Notes: generated by a model from the letters alone, not told the origin. Numbered from the stretch's first letter, positions 17,531-27,285 are shown. The stretch: DNA of 64,000 nucleotides from an uncultured Lactobacillus sp. (GCA_910589675.1 CAJUTO010000001.1:62001-126000); one strand, 5' to 3'. Made by a program: numbers and translations.

Positions 17531-18694
17531 TTATTTAACTTGATATTGGCGGATATCATTACGAATACCAGCAAAATAATATCTACCAGTTTCTTCATCA
17601 CTGATAAGTTCAACATTGTTTTCTGGATCTTCCAAACCTGCAGAAAAGATTTCCTCATATTCGGCAACACTAAGCTTGCTTCGATTATCTAATAAAGCTT
17701 TATCTCCAACCTTATCAAGTTGTTTTTCATAACCTTCAACTACATTTGCGGAATAAAATTCAGCCATTGCACCTGAACCATAAGAAAATAGGCCGACTAA
17801 GTCTCCAGCTTTTAACCTACCATTTTCAAGTAAACTAAGTAGACTCAAGTATAACGATCCGGTGTAAATATTACCTACATTTGCATTCAATTCTTTAGCT
17901 GCAGTAAAGCTGTCCATTAACCGGGCATTTGTTTCTTCATCCGTTCCCTCAACAGCTAATCTATTTGTCTTTAATCCCATCTTAGTAAAAGGTAAGTGGT
18001 AGACAATAGCAGCAAAATCTTTTGTTTCAAGATTCTTTTGTTCTTTGTAAGCAGAAAAAGTATGTTTGAAAAAGTCTAAGTAAACCTGGGTAGAATACTT
18101 TCCATCTACCTTGGCTGTTTTAGAATAGTTAGGGCGCCAGAAATCATTGATATCCTCACTATAAGCACTATGGCCTTCATTTAATTCTAAAATTCTTGGA
18201 TTACTAGAAATTAATAAACTAACACTTCCAGCTCCTTGAGTAACTTCACCAGCAGTATTAACCCCATAGCGAGCAATATCACTGCCGATAACAATAGCAG
18301 TTTGATCAGGATGAAGTCGTACAAAATCTTGGGCAATCATTAAGCCAGCCGTTAAGCCAAAACATGCTTCCTTAACTTCAAAAGCTCTCACAGTAGGATC
18401 TAACCCTAATGCCGATTTTACAAATAAAGAGCCAGATTTAGATTGATCCACACTACTTTCAGTACCAAAAATCAAAAGTCCTACTTTTGATTTATCAATC
18501 TTATCGATATAGCGTAGAGTTGCATTAATTCCCATTGAAACTGCATCTTGAGTTGGATCTGCAACGCTCATTTTTTTCTGTCCAATCCCAATTAAAAATT
18601 TATTTGGATCTTGATTCCTAGCATGGGCTAAATCCACCATATCAACATACTTATTTGGAGTAAAATATCCAATTTGATCAATTCCAACCTTCAT
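17531..18694 (-). CDS. mvaS: Hydroxymethylglutaryl-CoA synthase
   Basis: Condenses acetyl-CoA with acetoacetyl-CoA to HMG-CoA, second step of the mevalonate route to isoprenoids. The 387-residue product has the catalytic Cys in VKEACFGLTAG (about residue 111) and the thiolase-like fold signatures VGLLIFGTESSVDQSKSG and GSDIARYG. A GSGAMAEFYS loop lies near the C-terminus. It follows the HMG-CoA reductase gene by two bases and is last in the operon. No hairpin lies directly after its stop; the next terminator is at 17267. Confidence 0.96.
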   Translation of the reverse strand: MKVGIDQIGYFTPNKYVDMVDLAHARNQDPNKFLIGIGQKKMSVADPTQDAVSMGINATLRYIDKIDKSKVGLLIFGTESSVDQSKSGSLFVKSALGLDPTVRAFEVKEACFGLTAGLMIAQDFVRLHPDQTAIVIGSDIARYGVNTAGEVTQGAGSVSLLISSNPRILELNEGHSAYSEDINDFWRPNYSKTAKVDGKYSTQVYLDFFKHTFSAYKEQKNLETKDFAAIVYHLPFTKMGLKTNRLAVEGTDEETNARLMDSFTAAKELNANVGNIYTGSLYLSLLSLLENGRLKAGDLVGLFSYGSGAMAEFYSANVVEGYEKQLDKVGDKALLDNRSKLSVAEYEEIFSAGLEDPENNVELISDEETGRYYFAGIRNDIRQYQVK

Positions 18695-18695
18695 C

Positions 18696-19931
18696 TTATT
18701 TTTGATCCTTTCTTATTTCGCTTAAAAATTCAAAAGCTGCTTCTTGAGTATATTTTTTACTTTCCTGCAATTTTTTTAAAACTATTGCTTTTTCACCTTC
18801 ACTAGCTTTTAAGGTTGCTACTAAATTTCTCGCCTGCAATTTCATATGCCCAGCTTGAATTCCCTTAGTAGAAATTGCTAAAAGAGCTGAAAAGTTATTT
18901 GCTAAGCCAGTTGTCGCAATAACTTCTGCTAGTTGCTTGGCAGATATATTACCTAATAAACTAAAGCTTTGTTGAACGTCTCGACGAGCCTTAATTGAGC
19001 CACCTACTACACCGATTGCTAAGGGAACTGTTACAGTCCCCACTAGTCTATCTTCTTCAATTTTCCACTTACTCAAAGATGTATAGGCACCATTTTTATT
19101 AGCCCAAACAGCAGTTGCTGCTTCAACTCCACGATAATCATTACCAGTTGCAACTAATACACTATCAATACCATTCATAATTCCTTTATTATTAGTCACT
19201 GCCCGGTAAATATCAGTTTGTCCTATTTTACTCAATAAAGCTATCTTTTTAGCAACTTTTAATCCTCCTACACTGTCAATTGAAAGACTTACTTTAGCAC
19301 TAGTCAATTGCGTAGGATAATTAGACAAAATTGCATACAGAGTTTGTTCAATATCTGGCTGCTTCTCTAATTCATTTCCTAAAAATTCTAAAATAGCATT
19401 TGTTTTATTAGCTCCCATAGCTTCTGCTGGGTCAACCAAAACTCTAAGAAAAACTAAATTTTCTTTTTGAGAAGCTTCAATTTTACGAACTCCTCCACCA
19501 TGCTTGACTAAGCTAACGAATTTTTTATTAGCTAAGCTAATTAATTGAGGAAATTCAGTAGTAAACTTAGTTAAATCAAAATTATCAGTTACCTCTAAAA
19601 CAATTTGACCATATATTCCATTTCGTCTACTATCAGCTACTGCTCCACCATTTTGATTAAAAATTTTAGCTGCATGGTTTGCTGCTGCAACAACCGATGG
19701 TTCTTCTACGGCCATTGGTACTTGATAATCTTTCCCGTTAACTATTAACTTAGGAAGCACACCAAGAGGAAGACGGACTTGACCAATTACATTTTCACTA
19801 AGTTTATCTAGTCTTTCCAAAGTTTCAGACTCAATCTCACTTAGTTTAATTCCTTTTTCAGTTAAAAAGGCTCTTCTTTCCTCCGGTAACCATTGATAAA
19901 ATTTCTTTTTAGATGATTCTTCTAATTTCAT
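18696..19931 (-). CDS. mvaA: Hydroxymethylglutaryl-CoA reductase (degradative-type class II fold)
   Basis: Reduces HMG-CoA to mevalonate. ATG at 19931 (MKLEESSKKKFYQWLPEERR) is used because AAGGAA lies six bases upstream; this gives 411 residues and a 23-base overlap with the thiolase gene. Family features include RLPLGVLPKL, VDPAEAMGANKTNAILEF with the catalytic Asp/Lys region, AVTNNKGIMNG and the C-terminal GHMKLQARN with its catalytic His. The gene lies between thiolase and mvaS, so the three upper-pathway enzymes are made together. Class II by length and lack of membrane anchor. Confidence 0.95.
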   Translation of the reverse strand: MKLEESSKKKFYQWLPEERRAFLTEKGIKLSEIESETLERLDKLSENVIGQVRLPLGVLPKLIVNGKDYQVPMAVEEPSVVAAANHAAKIFNQNGGAVADSRRNGIYGQIVLEVTDNFDLTKFTTEFPQLISLANKKFVSLVKHGGGVRKIEASQKENLVFLRVLVDPAEAMGANKTNAILEFLGNELEKQPDIEQTLYAILSNYPTQLTSAKVSLSIDSVGGLKVAKKIALLSKIGQTDIYRAVTNNKGIMNGIDSVLVATGNDYRGVEAATAVWANKNGAYTSLSKWKIEEDRLVGTVTVPLAIGVVGGSIKARRDVQQSFSLLGNISAKQLAEVIATTGLANNFSALLAISTKGIQAGHMKLQARNLVATLKASEGEKAIVLKKLQESKKYTQEAAFEFLSEIRKDQK

Positions 19932-21075
19932 ATGCGATTCCTTGGCCACCGCCAATACATAGAGATACAATTGCTCTTCGACCATTAATTTTACGCAAAC
20001 TGTTTACTGCACTCATTACTAAGCGCGTACCGGTTGCACCAAGCGGATGTCCTAAACTAATTGCTCCTCCAGCGATATTTAATTTTTCTTTTGGAATATT
20101 TAGATCACGGGCTACAGCATATGCTTGAGCTGCAAAGGCCTCATTAATTTCAATTAGATCATAATCCTCAATTGTGCTATTAGTTTTTGTAAGTAATTTT
20201 TTAATAGCAAAATATGGTGCGTATCCCATATAAGCAGGATCACAGCCAATTTCTGCATAGGCACCCAAGTATGCTAATGGAGTTAAATTTAATTCATCTA
20301 ATTTTTGTTGATTAGATAATAACAACATACTTGCACCATCAGTTAACGGTGAAGAATTGCCAGCCGTAACTCGTCCATTTTCCTTAAATACAGGTTTTAA
20401 TTGACCTAGGGCTTCTAAACTAGAATCTGGTCGAATGGTTTCATCATGATCAAGAACATGACCATCGAGTTCAATTGGTGCATACTCTTCCTTAAACCAG
20501 TCATTCTCCTGAGCTGCATAAGCCTTGGCATGAGAATCACGTGCAAATTCATCCATATCTTGACGCGTAATATGGTATTTATCAGCTACATTCTCAGCTG
20601 TAATTCCCATCGGCTTTCTCGAATAAGCATCCCCAATTCCATCTATCATTAAGCTATCTTGATATGCTGGATTTTCATCATGCTTTTTACTTTTATCAAG
20701 TAAAAGTGGTGCATTTGTCATACTTTCTGCCCCACCTACAATTGCAATTTGAGAATCTCCTAGGAGCATTTGACCTTGAGCAAACCGTAATGCCTTTAAA
20801 CTTGAACCACAAACGTCGTCTACGCTAGTACCCACTACAGATTCAGGTAAACCTGATTTTAAAGCTATTTGTCGAGCGACATTTTGACCTAGCCCAGCAC
20901 TTAATACATTTCCCACCAAAATGCTATCTATTTTATCTTGTGGAACAATATTCTTTTTCAATAATCCCTTAAGTGCTAACACTCCTAGGTCAACAGCACT
21001 TTTATCCTTATAAAATCCACGATACTTACCAAAAGGAATTCGATTCATTCCTACTATATAAACATCCTGTAACAC
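19909..21075 (-). CDS. Acetyl-CoA C-acetyltransferase (thiolase)
   Basis: Condenses two acetyl-CoA into acetoacetyl-CoA, feeding HMG-CoA synthase. The 388-residue product has the nucleophile Cys in VDDVCGSSLKAL (about residue 88), the GGAESMTNAP motif, NEAFAAQA, GGAISLGHPLGATG with catalytic His, and the C-terminal CIGGGQGIA with the acid/base Cys. The start is GTG with AGAGGTGGAA upstream. It is first in the mevalonate operon. Biosynthetic rather than degradative function is inferred from context. Confidence 0.94.
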   Translation of the reverse strand: MLQDVYIVGMNRIPFGKYRGFYKDKSAVDLGVLALKGLLKKNIVPQDKIDSILVGNVLSAGLGQNVARQIALKSGLPESVVGTSVDDVCGSSLKALRFAQGQMLLGDSQIAIVGGAESMTNAPLLLDKSKKHDENPAYQDSLMIDGIGDAYSRKPMGITAENVADKYHITRQDMDEFARDSHAKAYAAQENDWFKEEYAPIELDGHVLDHDETIRPDSSLEALGQLKPVFKENGRVTAGNSSPLTDGASMLLLSNQQKLDELNLTPLAYLGAYAEIGCDPAYMGYAPYFAIKKLLTKTNSTIEDYDLIEINEAFAAQAYAVARDLNIPKEKLNIAGGAISLGHPLGATGTRLVMSAVNSLRKINGRRAIVSLCIGGGQGIAYEIRRII

Positions 21076-21166
21076 TCTTCCACCTCTTAATAAAAATTAT
21101 TCTATTAACATGATAGCTCACGCCATGCATCAAATGTATAAAGTATAATTTTTTTAATCAATTCTA

Positions 21167-21200
21167 AAAAAAGATTGCTAAACAATCTTAGCAATCTTTT
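21167..21200 (-). terminator. Terminator after the alpha/beta hydrolase gene
   Basis: The stem AAAGATTGCTAA/TTAGCAATCTTT (on the plus strand 21169-21181 with 21188-21200) ends in a U run on the minus-strand RNA and overlaps the stop codon. Confidence 0.85.
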
Positions 21201-22143
21201 ACATATACTTACTCAAAAAATTATTTACTTTCTCCTGATATTGAATCGGGTGAGTCGCAAATGATTTAGCATGTTTAGCTCCGGGAACAACCCAAAGTTC
21301 TTTCGGACCATTTGCTGCCTTATAGTTTTGATAGACCATCTGTGTTGGTACAAAAGTATCTTTAGCACCATGAATAAACAATATTGGTCTTTTATTTTTA
21401 GCAACTTGTTTTACGCTACTAGCATCTTTTAAAAAGTAACCTGCTCTAATTCTAGTTATTCCACTTAAAACTTCAACTAAAGGAAAACGGGGAAAAGCCG
21501 GAAAATGATATAAGTCTTCTGCTTCGTGTTCTATCTCATCCTTAACATTAGTGTAGCCACAATCCTCAATATAAGCTTTTACTTGTTTAGGCATTTTTAG
21601 TCCACTTGACATCATTGTTGTAGCACCACCCATACTTACACCAAAGATAGCAATCTGACTCTTATTTCCATTCCTTTTAATAACTTTCTCAGCCCATTTT
21701 TTAACATCTACTTTTTCACGCCAACCATACCCAATATAGTTTCCTTCACTTTGTCCATGACCACGTGCATCCGGTAATAGAACATTGTAGCCTAGTTTAT
21801 GAAACATAGCAGCATAAGCTCCCATTGTATCTTTATTATTCATAAAACCGTGCAGGACAATAACTGTCTTTTTAGAATTATTTACTGGAATATAATTTGC
21901 ATCTAACCTTAAATTATCATCTGCTGATTTCATAATCCACTTTTGTTTATGCACATTTTGATACCACTTTTTTTCCTTGTATAGTGGGTCAGTTTTAACT
22001 AGCTTAGTATCATTGTTAATAAAAGATTTATGTCCTGGAACAACAGCAACCTGATAGAAATATAGGCCTATAGCTAAAAAAATACCACAAACTGCTAAAA
22101 TAGATATAATAGCTATTTTTATTTTTTTACACTTCAGCTTCAT
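21199..22143 (-). CDS. Membrane-anchored alpha/beta hydrolase
   Basis: A 314-residue serine hydrolase. A basic start (MKLKCKKIKI) and one hydrophobic segment (about residues 10-30) suggest an uncleaved anchor, with the enzyme domain outside the cell. The nucleophile elbow is GVSMGGA (Ser about 170), the oxyanion region is VLHGFMNNKDTM, and Asp and His are in GAKDTFVP and GAKHAKSFATHP. It resembles lactobacillar cinnamoyl/feruloyl-esterase-like and BAAT-type hydrolases, but the substrate cannot be assigned. It is a single-gene unit. Confidence 0.8.
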   Translation of the reverse strand: MKLKCKKIKIAIISILAVCGIFLAIGLYFYQVAVVPGHKSFINNDTKLVKTDPLYKEKKWYQNVHKQKWIMKSADDNLRLDANYIPVNNSKKTVIVLHGFMNNKDTMGAYAAMFHKLGYNVLLPDARGHGQSEGNYIGYGWREKVDVKKWAEKVIKRNGNKSQIAIFGVSMGGATTMMSSGLKMPKQVKAYIEDCGYTNVKDEIEHEAEDLYHFPAFPRFPLVEVLSGITRIRAGYFLKDASSVKQVAKNKRPILFIHGAKDTFVPTQMVYQNYKAANGPKELWVVPGAKHAKSFATHPIQYQEKVNNFLSKYM

Positions 22144-22217
22144 CAGAAGACCTCGGTTCTAAAATATAATCTATATTATCTCTAAAAAATATAGAAATCA
22201 AGAGAGGATAAAGATCT

Positions 22218-22514
22218 ATGTATTTAGATGATTTCTTAATTTTAATTTCTGATCTCCATCCTAATTTTCAATTTTTTTATCAAAATAAGAAAAATAGCGT
22301 AATTGATCCAATCAGTAAAGTCCAAATTGACGGAGATCGATGCCTTTTATATACAGGAGAAAATGCTAAAACAATTGCTCAAATTAACCATTTACTGGGC
22401 AAATTAAAGTCTAACCATCTTCCTATCTATGTATGTACGAAGAATACAAACGAAAAAAGTAAAATTTTTGGTATCAAAATAAACTTAGTAAAGGGACGGG
22501 TTTATATTGTATAA
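22218..22514 (+). CDS. Small hypothetical protein, 98 aa
   Basis: Unrecognised 98-residue protein with no membrane segment and no clear motif. The ribosome site (AGAGAGGA, nine bases before the ATG) and the terminator just after it support a real gene. It is divergent from the hydrolase gene, with a short shared promoter region of about 75 bases, and converges on the HAD gene at 22561. Confidence 0.62.
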   Translation: MYLDDFLILISDLHPNFQFFYQNKKNSVIDPISKVQIDGDRCLLYTGENAKTIAQINHLLGKLKSNHLPIYVCTKNTNEKSKIFGIKINLVKGRVYIV

Positions 22515-22521
22515 GATAGCA

Positions 22522-22554
22522 AAAAAAGATGCAGAAACAATCTACATCTTTTTT
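22522..22554. terminator. Bidirectional terminator
   Basis: AAAAAAGATG pairs with CATCTTTTTT, with additional AGA/TCT pairing inside, between convergent genes at 22514 and 22561. Confidence 0.78.
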
Positions 22555-22560
22555 CTCATC

Positions 22561-23373
22561 CTAGTTTTTATCTAAATATTCATTTAAAACTCTCAAAACT
22601 CCATTGTCATTATTGCTAGGAGCCAAATACTTTGCATGTTCTTTGGCAATAGCCATCCCATTTTCCATTGCATAGCTATATTTTGCAAAATCTAGCATTG
22701 GAATATCATTACCACTATCACCAAAAGCAATTAAATCTTCACCAGTTAATCCAAAATAAGCCAGTAACTTTTTCAATCCAGTTGCCTTATTAATTCCATG
22801 TTTAACAGCATCAATAGCTACTGGATTTGAAGCAAAAGTAGTCACAATATTCCCATATTGCTCATTAAATTTTTTCTCAATCTCTCCAGCTATTTTACTA
22901 TCATGATGAAAAGTCAATTCAATAAAGGTATCATCAGGTAACTCTTCCCAATCACTGATCTCTACACTTTCTTTAGCGAAGTACTGCAAAAATTCCTTAT
23001 CTTTTGCTGGTGCTTCAGTTCCAATATATGCTGTCTCCCTGCCATAGGCCATTGTCGCCATACTTCCATAGGTATGATGGACAAAATTAACTAAATCAAT
23101 GGTCTGCTTTTTAGTTAATCCTTCAACAGCCACTTCTTTTCCTTCAACAATTAGTCGAGAACCATTAGCAGTCACGAAATCTACGCGATCAATAAATTCA
23201 GAAAAATCATTTTTTAAACGAGCAAATGGACGACCACTAGCTACAATAAATTGAATATTATGTTTTTCTAATTTATTTAAAACTTGAGCAAACAAATCAT
23301 GGTCATAGCTTCTTTGGTCGTTTAAAAATGTTCCATCCATATCAACCGCAACAGCTTTAAAAGGAATAGTCAT
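22561..23373 (-). CDS. Cof-type HAD-superfamily phosphatase
   Basis: A 270-residue HAD phosphatase of the Cof/IIB class. Motif I is VDMDGTFL (nucleophile Asp11 and Asp13), motif II is IVASGRP, motif III includes Lys in KHGINKATGL, and motif IV is AFGDSGNDIPML. The C2-type cap lies between motifs II and III. Such enzymes dephosphorylate sugar phosphates, flavin nucleotides or PLP; the substrate is unknown. It follows the MFS gene by 12 bases, so they are co-transcribed. Confidence 0.88.
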   Translation of the reverse strand: MTIPFKAVAVDMDGTFLNDQRSYDHDLFAQVLNKLEKHNIQFIVASGRPFARLKNDFSEFIDRVDFVTANGSRLIVEGKEVAVEGLTKKQTIDLVNFVHHTYGSMATMAYGRETAYIGTEAPAKDKEFLQYFAKESVEISDWEELPDDTFIELTFHHDSKIAGEIEKKFNEQYGNIVTTFASNPVAIDAVKHGINKATGLKKLLAYFGLTGEDLIAFGDSGNDIPMLDFAKYSYAMENGMAIAKEHAKYLAPSNNDNGVLRVLNEYLDKN

Positions 23374-23385
23374 ATTTTCTCCTTA

Positions 23386-24555
23386 CTAACGGTGATTTAA
23401 GGCACCATTTAATTTCTTATGATATATAAAGTAAATAATTAAAATAATTGGTACAATAACCAACAAAACTGGGTAAAAATAATCTGGAGCCAAATTTTGA
23501 GCAGTCACCCCACCGATCATTGGACCAGAAGCCATTCCTATATCTAGGCCCAAATAAAAAGTCGAACTAGCTAACCCCTGCTCTTCAATTGGAGCTAACA
23601 TCAAAGCAGTAGACTGATTGACAGAGTAAATAACCCCGTATCCAATCGAAAGCATAATTGCAGCTAATCCCATTAACCAATTATTGACCATAAAAGTAGC
23701 AATAATTAAAAATAAAATCATAGCAATTAAACTTAACCAGAACCAAAAGCCAAAACGAATTAAATCAAAATACTTTTTTAAACCAATTCTAATTAATAAT
23801 AATGCAATTGCATAAATTACAAAAAAATAACCTACAGCAATTGAAAAATGTTGTCTTTCTACATACACTACAATATCAGCTTGTGTAATAAAATATGGAA
23901 TCGCAAAAAAAGTAGTTAATAAAGCTATCGGAATAGCATCTTTTTGAATGATTTTAATTTTTCTTTTTTTGTTATTAGTAATTTTAGGCTTAGCATGGTT
24001 TCCAACAAATTGAATAGAAACAATCATTAATAGTGCTGCAAGTACAGCGAGCCAAAGAGCTGACTTATAACCAATTATTTTATACAAATTAATAGCGAGT
24101 GCTGGGGCAAGAGCCATGGCTAAAGCATTCATCAAACCATAAAATCCCATTGCTTCTCCAACATGACTCCGAGGAACCAGAAATGCTAACCACGTAGTCA
24201 TACAAACCGTTGCCAGCACAAACCCCGTACCATTAATTAATCTAAAAATTAAGAGCCAATTTCCTGATGGAGAAAAACAGTAGCCTGCTACCCCAATTAA
24301 AATTAATATTCCGCCAATAAAGGACAAACTATACTTTGAAAAACGATCAGTTAAATTACCAGCTACTGGTCTTAAGAACATTGAAACTACACTCATAATC
24401 CCCGTTATCACACCAGCAAACACCGCACTAGCCCCTAAACTGATTGCATACCCATTAATCAAGGGTGTCACAAACATTACTGAAAACATAAAAAAGAAAG
24501 ACGCGGCCATAACCAGAATAACGTCTTTAGTATAAATTGATTGCTTCTGTTTCAA
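23386..24555 (-). CDS. Major facilitator superfamily transporter
   Basis: A 389-residue inner-membrane protein with about twelve hydrophobic helices and the MFS signature after helix 2 (RPVAGNLTDRFSKY, a variant of GxLaDrxgrr). A basic central loop (AKPKITNNKKRKIKIIQ) divides two six-helix halves. The sequence is closest in style to drug or metabolite exporters of the YfcJ/YhhS-like group; the substrate is not predictable. It is first of a two-gene unit with the HAD phosphatase. Confidence 0.85.
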   Translation of the reverse strand: MKQKQSIYTKDVILVMAASFFFMFSVMFVTPLINGYAISLGASAVFAGVITGIMSVVSMFLRPVAGNLTDRFSKYSLSFIGGILILIGVAGYCFSPSGNWLLIFRLINGTGFVLATVCMTTWLAFLVPRSHVGEAMGFYGLMNALAMALAPALAINLYKIIGYKSALWLAVLAALLMIVSIQFVGNHAKPKITNNKKRKIKIIQKDAIPIALLTTFFAIPYFITQADIVVYVERQHFSIAVGYFFVIYAIALLLIRIGLKKYFDLIRFGFWFWLSLIAMILFLIIATFMVNNWLMGLAAIMLSIGYGVIYSVNQSTALMLAPIEEQGLASSTFYLGLDIGMASGPMIGGVTAQNLAPDYFYPVLLVIVPIILIIYFIYHKKLNGALNHR

Positions 24556-24611
24556 TTTTTTAGCTCCTATCTAGCAATATCACTTTAACTTTATCACATT
24601 TTTAGTTTAAG

Positions 24612-24644
24612 AAAAAAAGCCAGTTGAATAAATCAACTGGCTTA
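24612..24644 (-). terminator. Terminator after glnA
   Basis: A perfect 11-base stem (AAGCCAGTTGA / TCAACTGGCTT, five-base loop) with a T run on the minus strand. Confidence 0.92.
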
Positions 24645-24662
24645 TTAGTTTATCTTACTTAA

Positions 24663-26000
24663 TTAATAGCCCATGTAACGATCTCTTTCCCAATCAGAAA
24701 CTGATTGAGTGTACTTAGACCATTCAAGGTTCTTAGAATCAATAAAGCTTTGAGTCAAGTGTTCACCTAAAGCTTCTTGAATTAATGGATCAGCCTTAAA
24801 AGCTTTTATAGCATTATGCAAAGTAGATGGAAGTGGTTTAATGCCTCGCTTAGCTCTTTCTTCTTCAGACATTTCAAAAACATTAGAAGTAATAGGAGCC
24901 ATTGGCTTCTTAGCCTCTTTAATACCATTTAGTCCAGCAGTTAAACAAGCTGCAAGGAGAAGATATGGATTAGCAGTTGGATCAGCTGAACGCATCTCTA
25001 GACGAGTGTTAATTTCTTCTGCATCTGGAATACGAACAAGTGGTGAACGGTTCTTAGAAGCCCAGGAAATATAAACAGGAGCTTCAAAACCAGGAATTAG
25101 ACGTTTATATGAGTTAACAGTTGGATTACCAATTGCTGTAATTGCACGGGCATGTTCCAAAATTCCATTTAAGAAATAGAGAGCTGTATCTGATAAGTGG
25201 AATTCACCATCTTTATCATAGAATACGTTTTTACCATCTTTAAATAAAGACATATTAGTGTGCATTCCATTTCCAGCTTGACCTTCTACAGGCTTAGCCA
25301 TAAATGTAGCATACAAACCATGCTTTCTTGCTACTTCACGAACAACCATCTTAAATGTTTGAACACGGTCGGCAGTAGTTAAAGCATCATCAAATCTAAA
25401 GTCGATTTCTTGTTGACCGTCACCTACTTCGTGGTGAGCAGCTTCAACTTCAAAACCAATGCTTTCTAATGTTTCAACAATATCGCGACGACATCTTGCA
25501 CCAGCATCGTCAGAAGTCATATCAAAGTATGAAGCATGATCAGGAACTTCAGTAGTCCAGTTACCATCTTCACCTAACTTGAATAAATGAAATTCTGCTT
25601 CAAAACCAATATCAAAATCAGTAAAGCCCATTTCTTTCATTTCTTTAAGGACACGCTTCAGGTTATTTCTTGGATCACCTTCGAATGGTTCACCATTTGT
25701 CTTATGAACGGAGCAAACTAAGCGACCGATCTTTCCGCCCTTTTCATCTCCCCAAGGCAAAACTGCCCAAGTAGAAAAGTCTGGATATAAAACCATATCA
25801 CTTTCTTCTAGACGAACAAAGCCATCAATTGAAGAACCGTCAAAACGAATATCATTAGTTAAAACTTTATCTAATTGGCTAGTTGGAACTTCAACGGCTT
25901 TAGATGTTCCGTTAATATCGGTAAAGGCTAATCTTAGAAAACGAACATCATTATCTTTAACACTCTTTTTAATATCTTCTGCAGTAATAGTTTTACTCAT
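24663..26000 (-). CDS. glnA: Glutamine synthetase, type I
   Basis: Makes glutamine from glutamate, ammonia and ATP. ATG at 26000 ([10 protein letters not shown]) follows an AGGTG site; 445 residues is the usual GSI-alpha length. Visible signatures are [18 protein letters not shown], the metal and ATP-binding [42 protein letters not shown] and the NRSPLVRIP loop. The E. coli-type adenylylation region is not apparent. No glnR regulator gene is adjacent; miaA lies directly upstream. The promoter carries a perfect palindrome between its boxes. Confidence 0.97.
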   Translation of the reverse strand: MSKTITAEDIKKSVKDNDVRFLRLAFTDINGTSKAVEVPTSQLDKVLTNDIRFDGSSIDGFVRLEESDMVLYPDFSTWAVLPWGDEKGGKIGRLVCSVHKTNGEPFEGDPRNNLKRVLKEMKEMGFTDFDIGFEAEFHLFKLGEDGNWTTEVPDHASYFDMTSDDAGARCRRDIVETLESIGFEVEAAHHEVGDGQQEIDFRFDDALTTADRVQTFKMVVREVARKHGLYATFMAKPVEGQAGNGMHTNMSLFKDGKNVFYDKDGEFHLSDTALYFLNGILEHARAITAIGNPTVNSYKRLIPGFEAPVYISWASKNRSPLVRIPDAEEINTRLEMRSADPTANPYLLLAACLTAGLNGIKEAKKPMAPITSNVFEMSEEERAKRGIKPLPSTLHNAIKAFKADPLIQEALGEHLTQSFIDSKNLEWSKYTQSVSDWERDRYMGY

Positions 26001-26093
26001 TGTACACACCTATTCTAAAGAACTATAATCCAATTTCATAAGTGGTATAGTCCTTAAAAATCTATTCACTACTTGTGCTTATGCACATTGAAT

Positions 26094-26122
26094 ACAATAG
26101 CAGACCAAATTGGTCTCGTCAA
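26094..26122 (-). promoter_or_regulatory. glnA promoter with palindrome in the spacer
   Basis: On the minus strand TTGACG (26122-26117) and TATTGT (26099-26094) are 17 bases apart. The spacer holds the perfect palindrome AGACCAATTTGGTCT (26116-26102), an operator-like position. The leader also has a possible hairpin at 26021-26053, just before the ribosome site. No match to the GlnR consensus TGTNAN7TNACA was seen. Confidence 0.65.
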
Positions 26123-26190
26123 TAAATATTAATATTTCTTTAGCTATATTTTAAATTAATTGTTATAAAGAATACTAATAATACCCTATT

Positions 26191-26225
26191 ATAACCATAA
26201 ATTTTTTTATAACCATAAATTTTTT
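26191..26225. repeat. Tandem 18/17-base duplication at the miaA 3' end
   Basis: The unit ATAACCATAAATTTTTTT at 26191-26208 is followed directly by a near copy at 26209-26225 with one fewer T. The second copy overlaps the miaA stop codon. Probably a replication-slippage duplication. Confidence 0.85.
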
Positions 26226-27144
26226 ATTCGTTTAAAAATTCATTTATTTTTCTAAGAGCCTTTTCAGGTACTTTTTCATCTTGCAAAGGATCAAGCCAAA
26301 TAACAGGTAATTGGTGTTTGAAATATGTCAATTGACGTTTAGCATATTTTCGAGAAGCTTGTTTTAGTTTGTTCACACATTCATCTAAAGTCTTTTCTCC
26401 AGAAAAATATGGAAAGAATTCTTTATATCCAATAGCTTGAATTACTTGATGTTCACGAGACCTATTTTCATAGATAAACTTTGCTTCTTGTAGTAAGCCA
26501 CGCTCCATCATTTTATCTACACGCATATTTATTCTCTGATAGACTTCTTCTCGATCACTATTTAATCCAAGAATTAAAGCATCATATCGCGGATTAATCT
26601 TTCGTTGTTGTTCACTAAACAATTTACCGGTTCTACTAATTACTGTTAATGCTCTAAGAGTACGACGACTATTTTGTGGCGCAATTTTTTCTGCTGCGGA
26701 TGGATCTTTCTCTTGAAGAAGCTCCCACAACTTATTTTCTCCATTTTCTTTTAGATATTCTTCCCACTCGGGATCAATACTTGTTTGATATTCTCCTGGC
26801 TCACCCAGTTGAAGCTGGTTGACCAAGGCATTAATATAAAAGCCTGTTCCACCAACAACTAATGGAATGGCCCCATCACCAACAATTTTACCTACGGCTT
26901 TGGTACCTTCAGCAACAAAATCTTTGACAGAGTATTCTTCAAAAATTGAACGTTGATTAATTAAATAGTGCTTTACTCGTTTTAGTTCTTCATCTGTTGG
27001 CTTAGCCGTACCGATACTTACTTCTTGATAGATTTGCATTGAATCACCAGAAATAATCTCTGCATTAATTTTAGGAGCTAAATCTAACGCTAAGTCAGTC
27101 TTTCCAATCCCGGTTGGTCCAATTAGTACAATAATTTTTTGCAT
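26224..27144 (-). CDS. miaA: tRNA dimethylallyltransferase
   Basis: Adds a dimethylallyl group to A37 of tRNAs reading U-starting codons, using dimethylallyl diphosphate from the mevalonate pathway encoded nearby. The 306-residue product has the P-loop GPTGIGKTDLA (about residues 8-18), the ISGDSMQIYQ motif and KPTDEEL. GGTGFYINAL and the tRNA-binding ALTVISRTGK segment also match. The AGAGG ribosome site is eight bases upstream. It is divergent from the DUF3042 gene at 27286, and glnA follows on the same strand. Confidence 0.96.
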   Translation of the reverse strand: MQKIIVLIGPTGIGKTDLALDLAPKINAEIISGDSMQIYQEVSIGTAKPTDEELKRVKHYLINQRSIFEEYSVKDFVAEGTKAVGKIVGDGAIPLVVGGTGFYINALVNQLQLGEPGEYQTSIDPEWEEYLKENGENKLWELLQEKDPSAAEKIAPQNSRRTLRALTVISRTGKLFSEQQRKINPRYDALILGLNSDREEVYQRINMRVDKMMERGLLQEAKFIYENRSREHQVIQAIGYKEFFPYFSGEKTLDECVNKLKQASRKYAKRQLTYFKHQLPVIWLDPLQDEKVPEKALRKINEFLNE

Positions 27145-27285
27145 ATAAAAAACCTCTTATTTTCTTGGTATCAATTCTAACAAAAATCTTCTTTTTCTTC
27201 AGAGTTAATATAGCAAAAGGCTTTATTGAATTAAGAATTATTGCTAAAATTTGAGGTGATAAATAATTTCTAGGGAGGCATTTAT

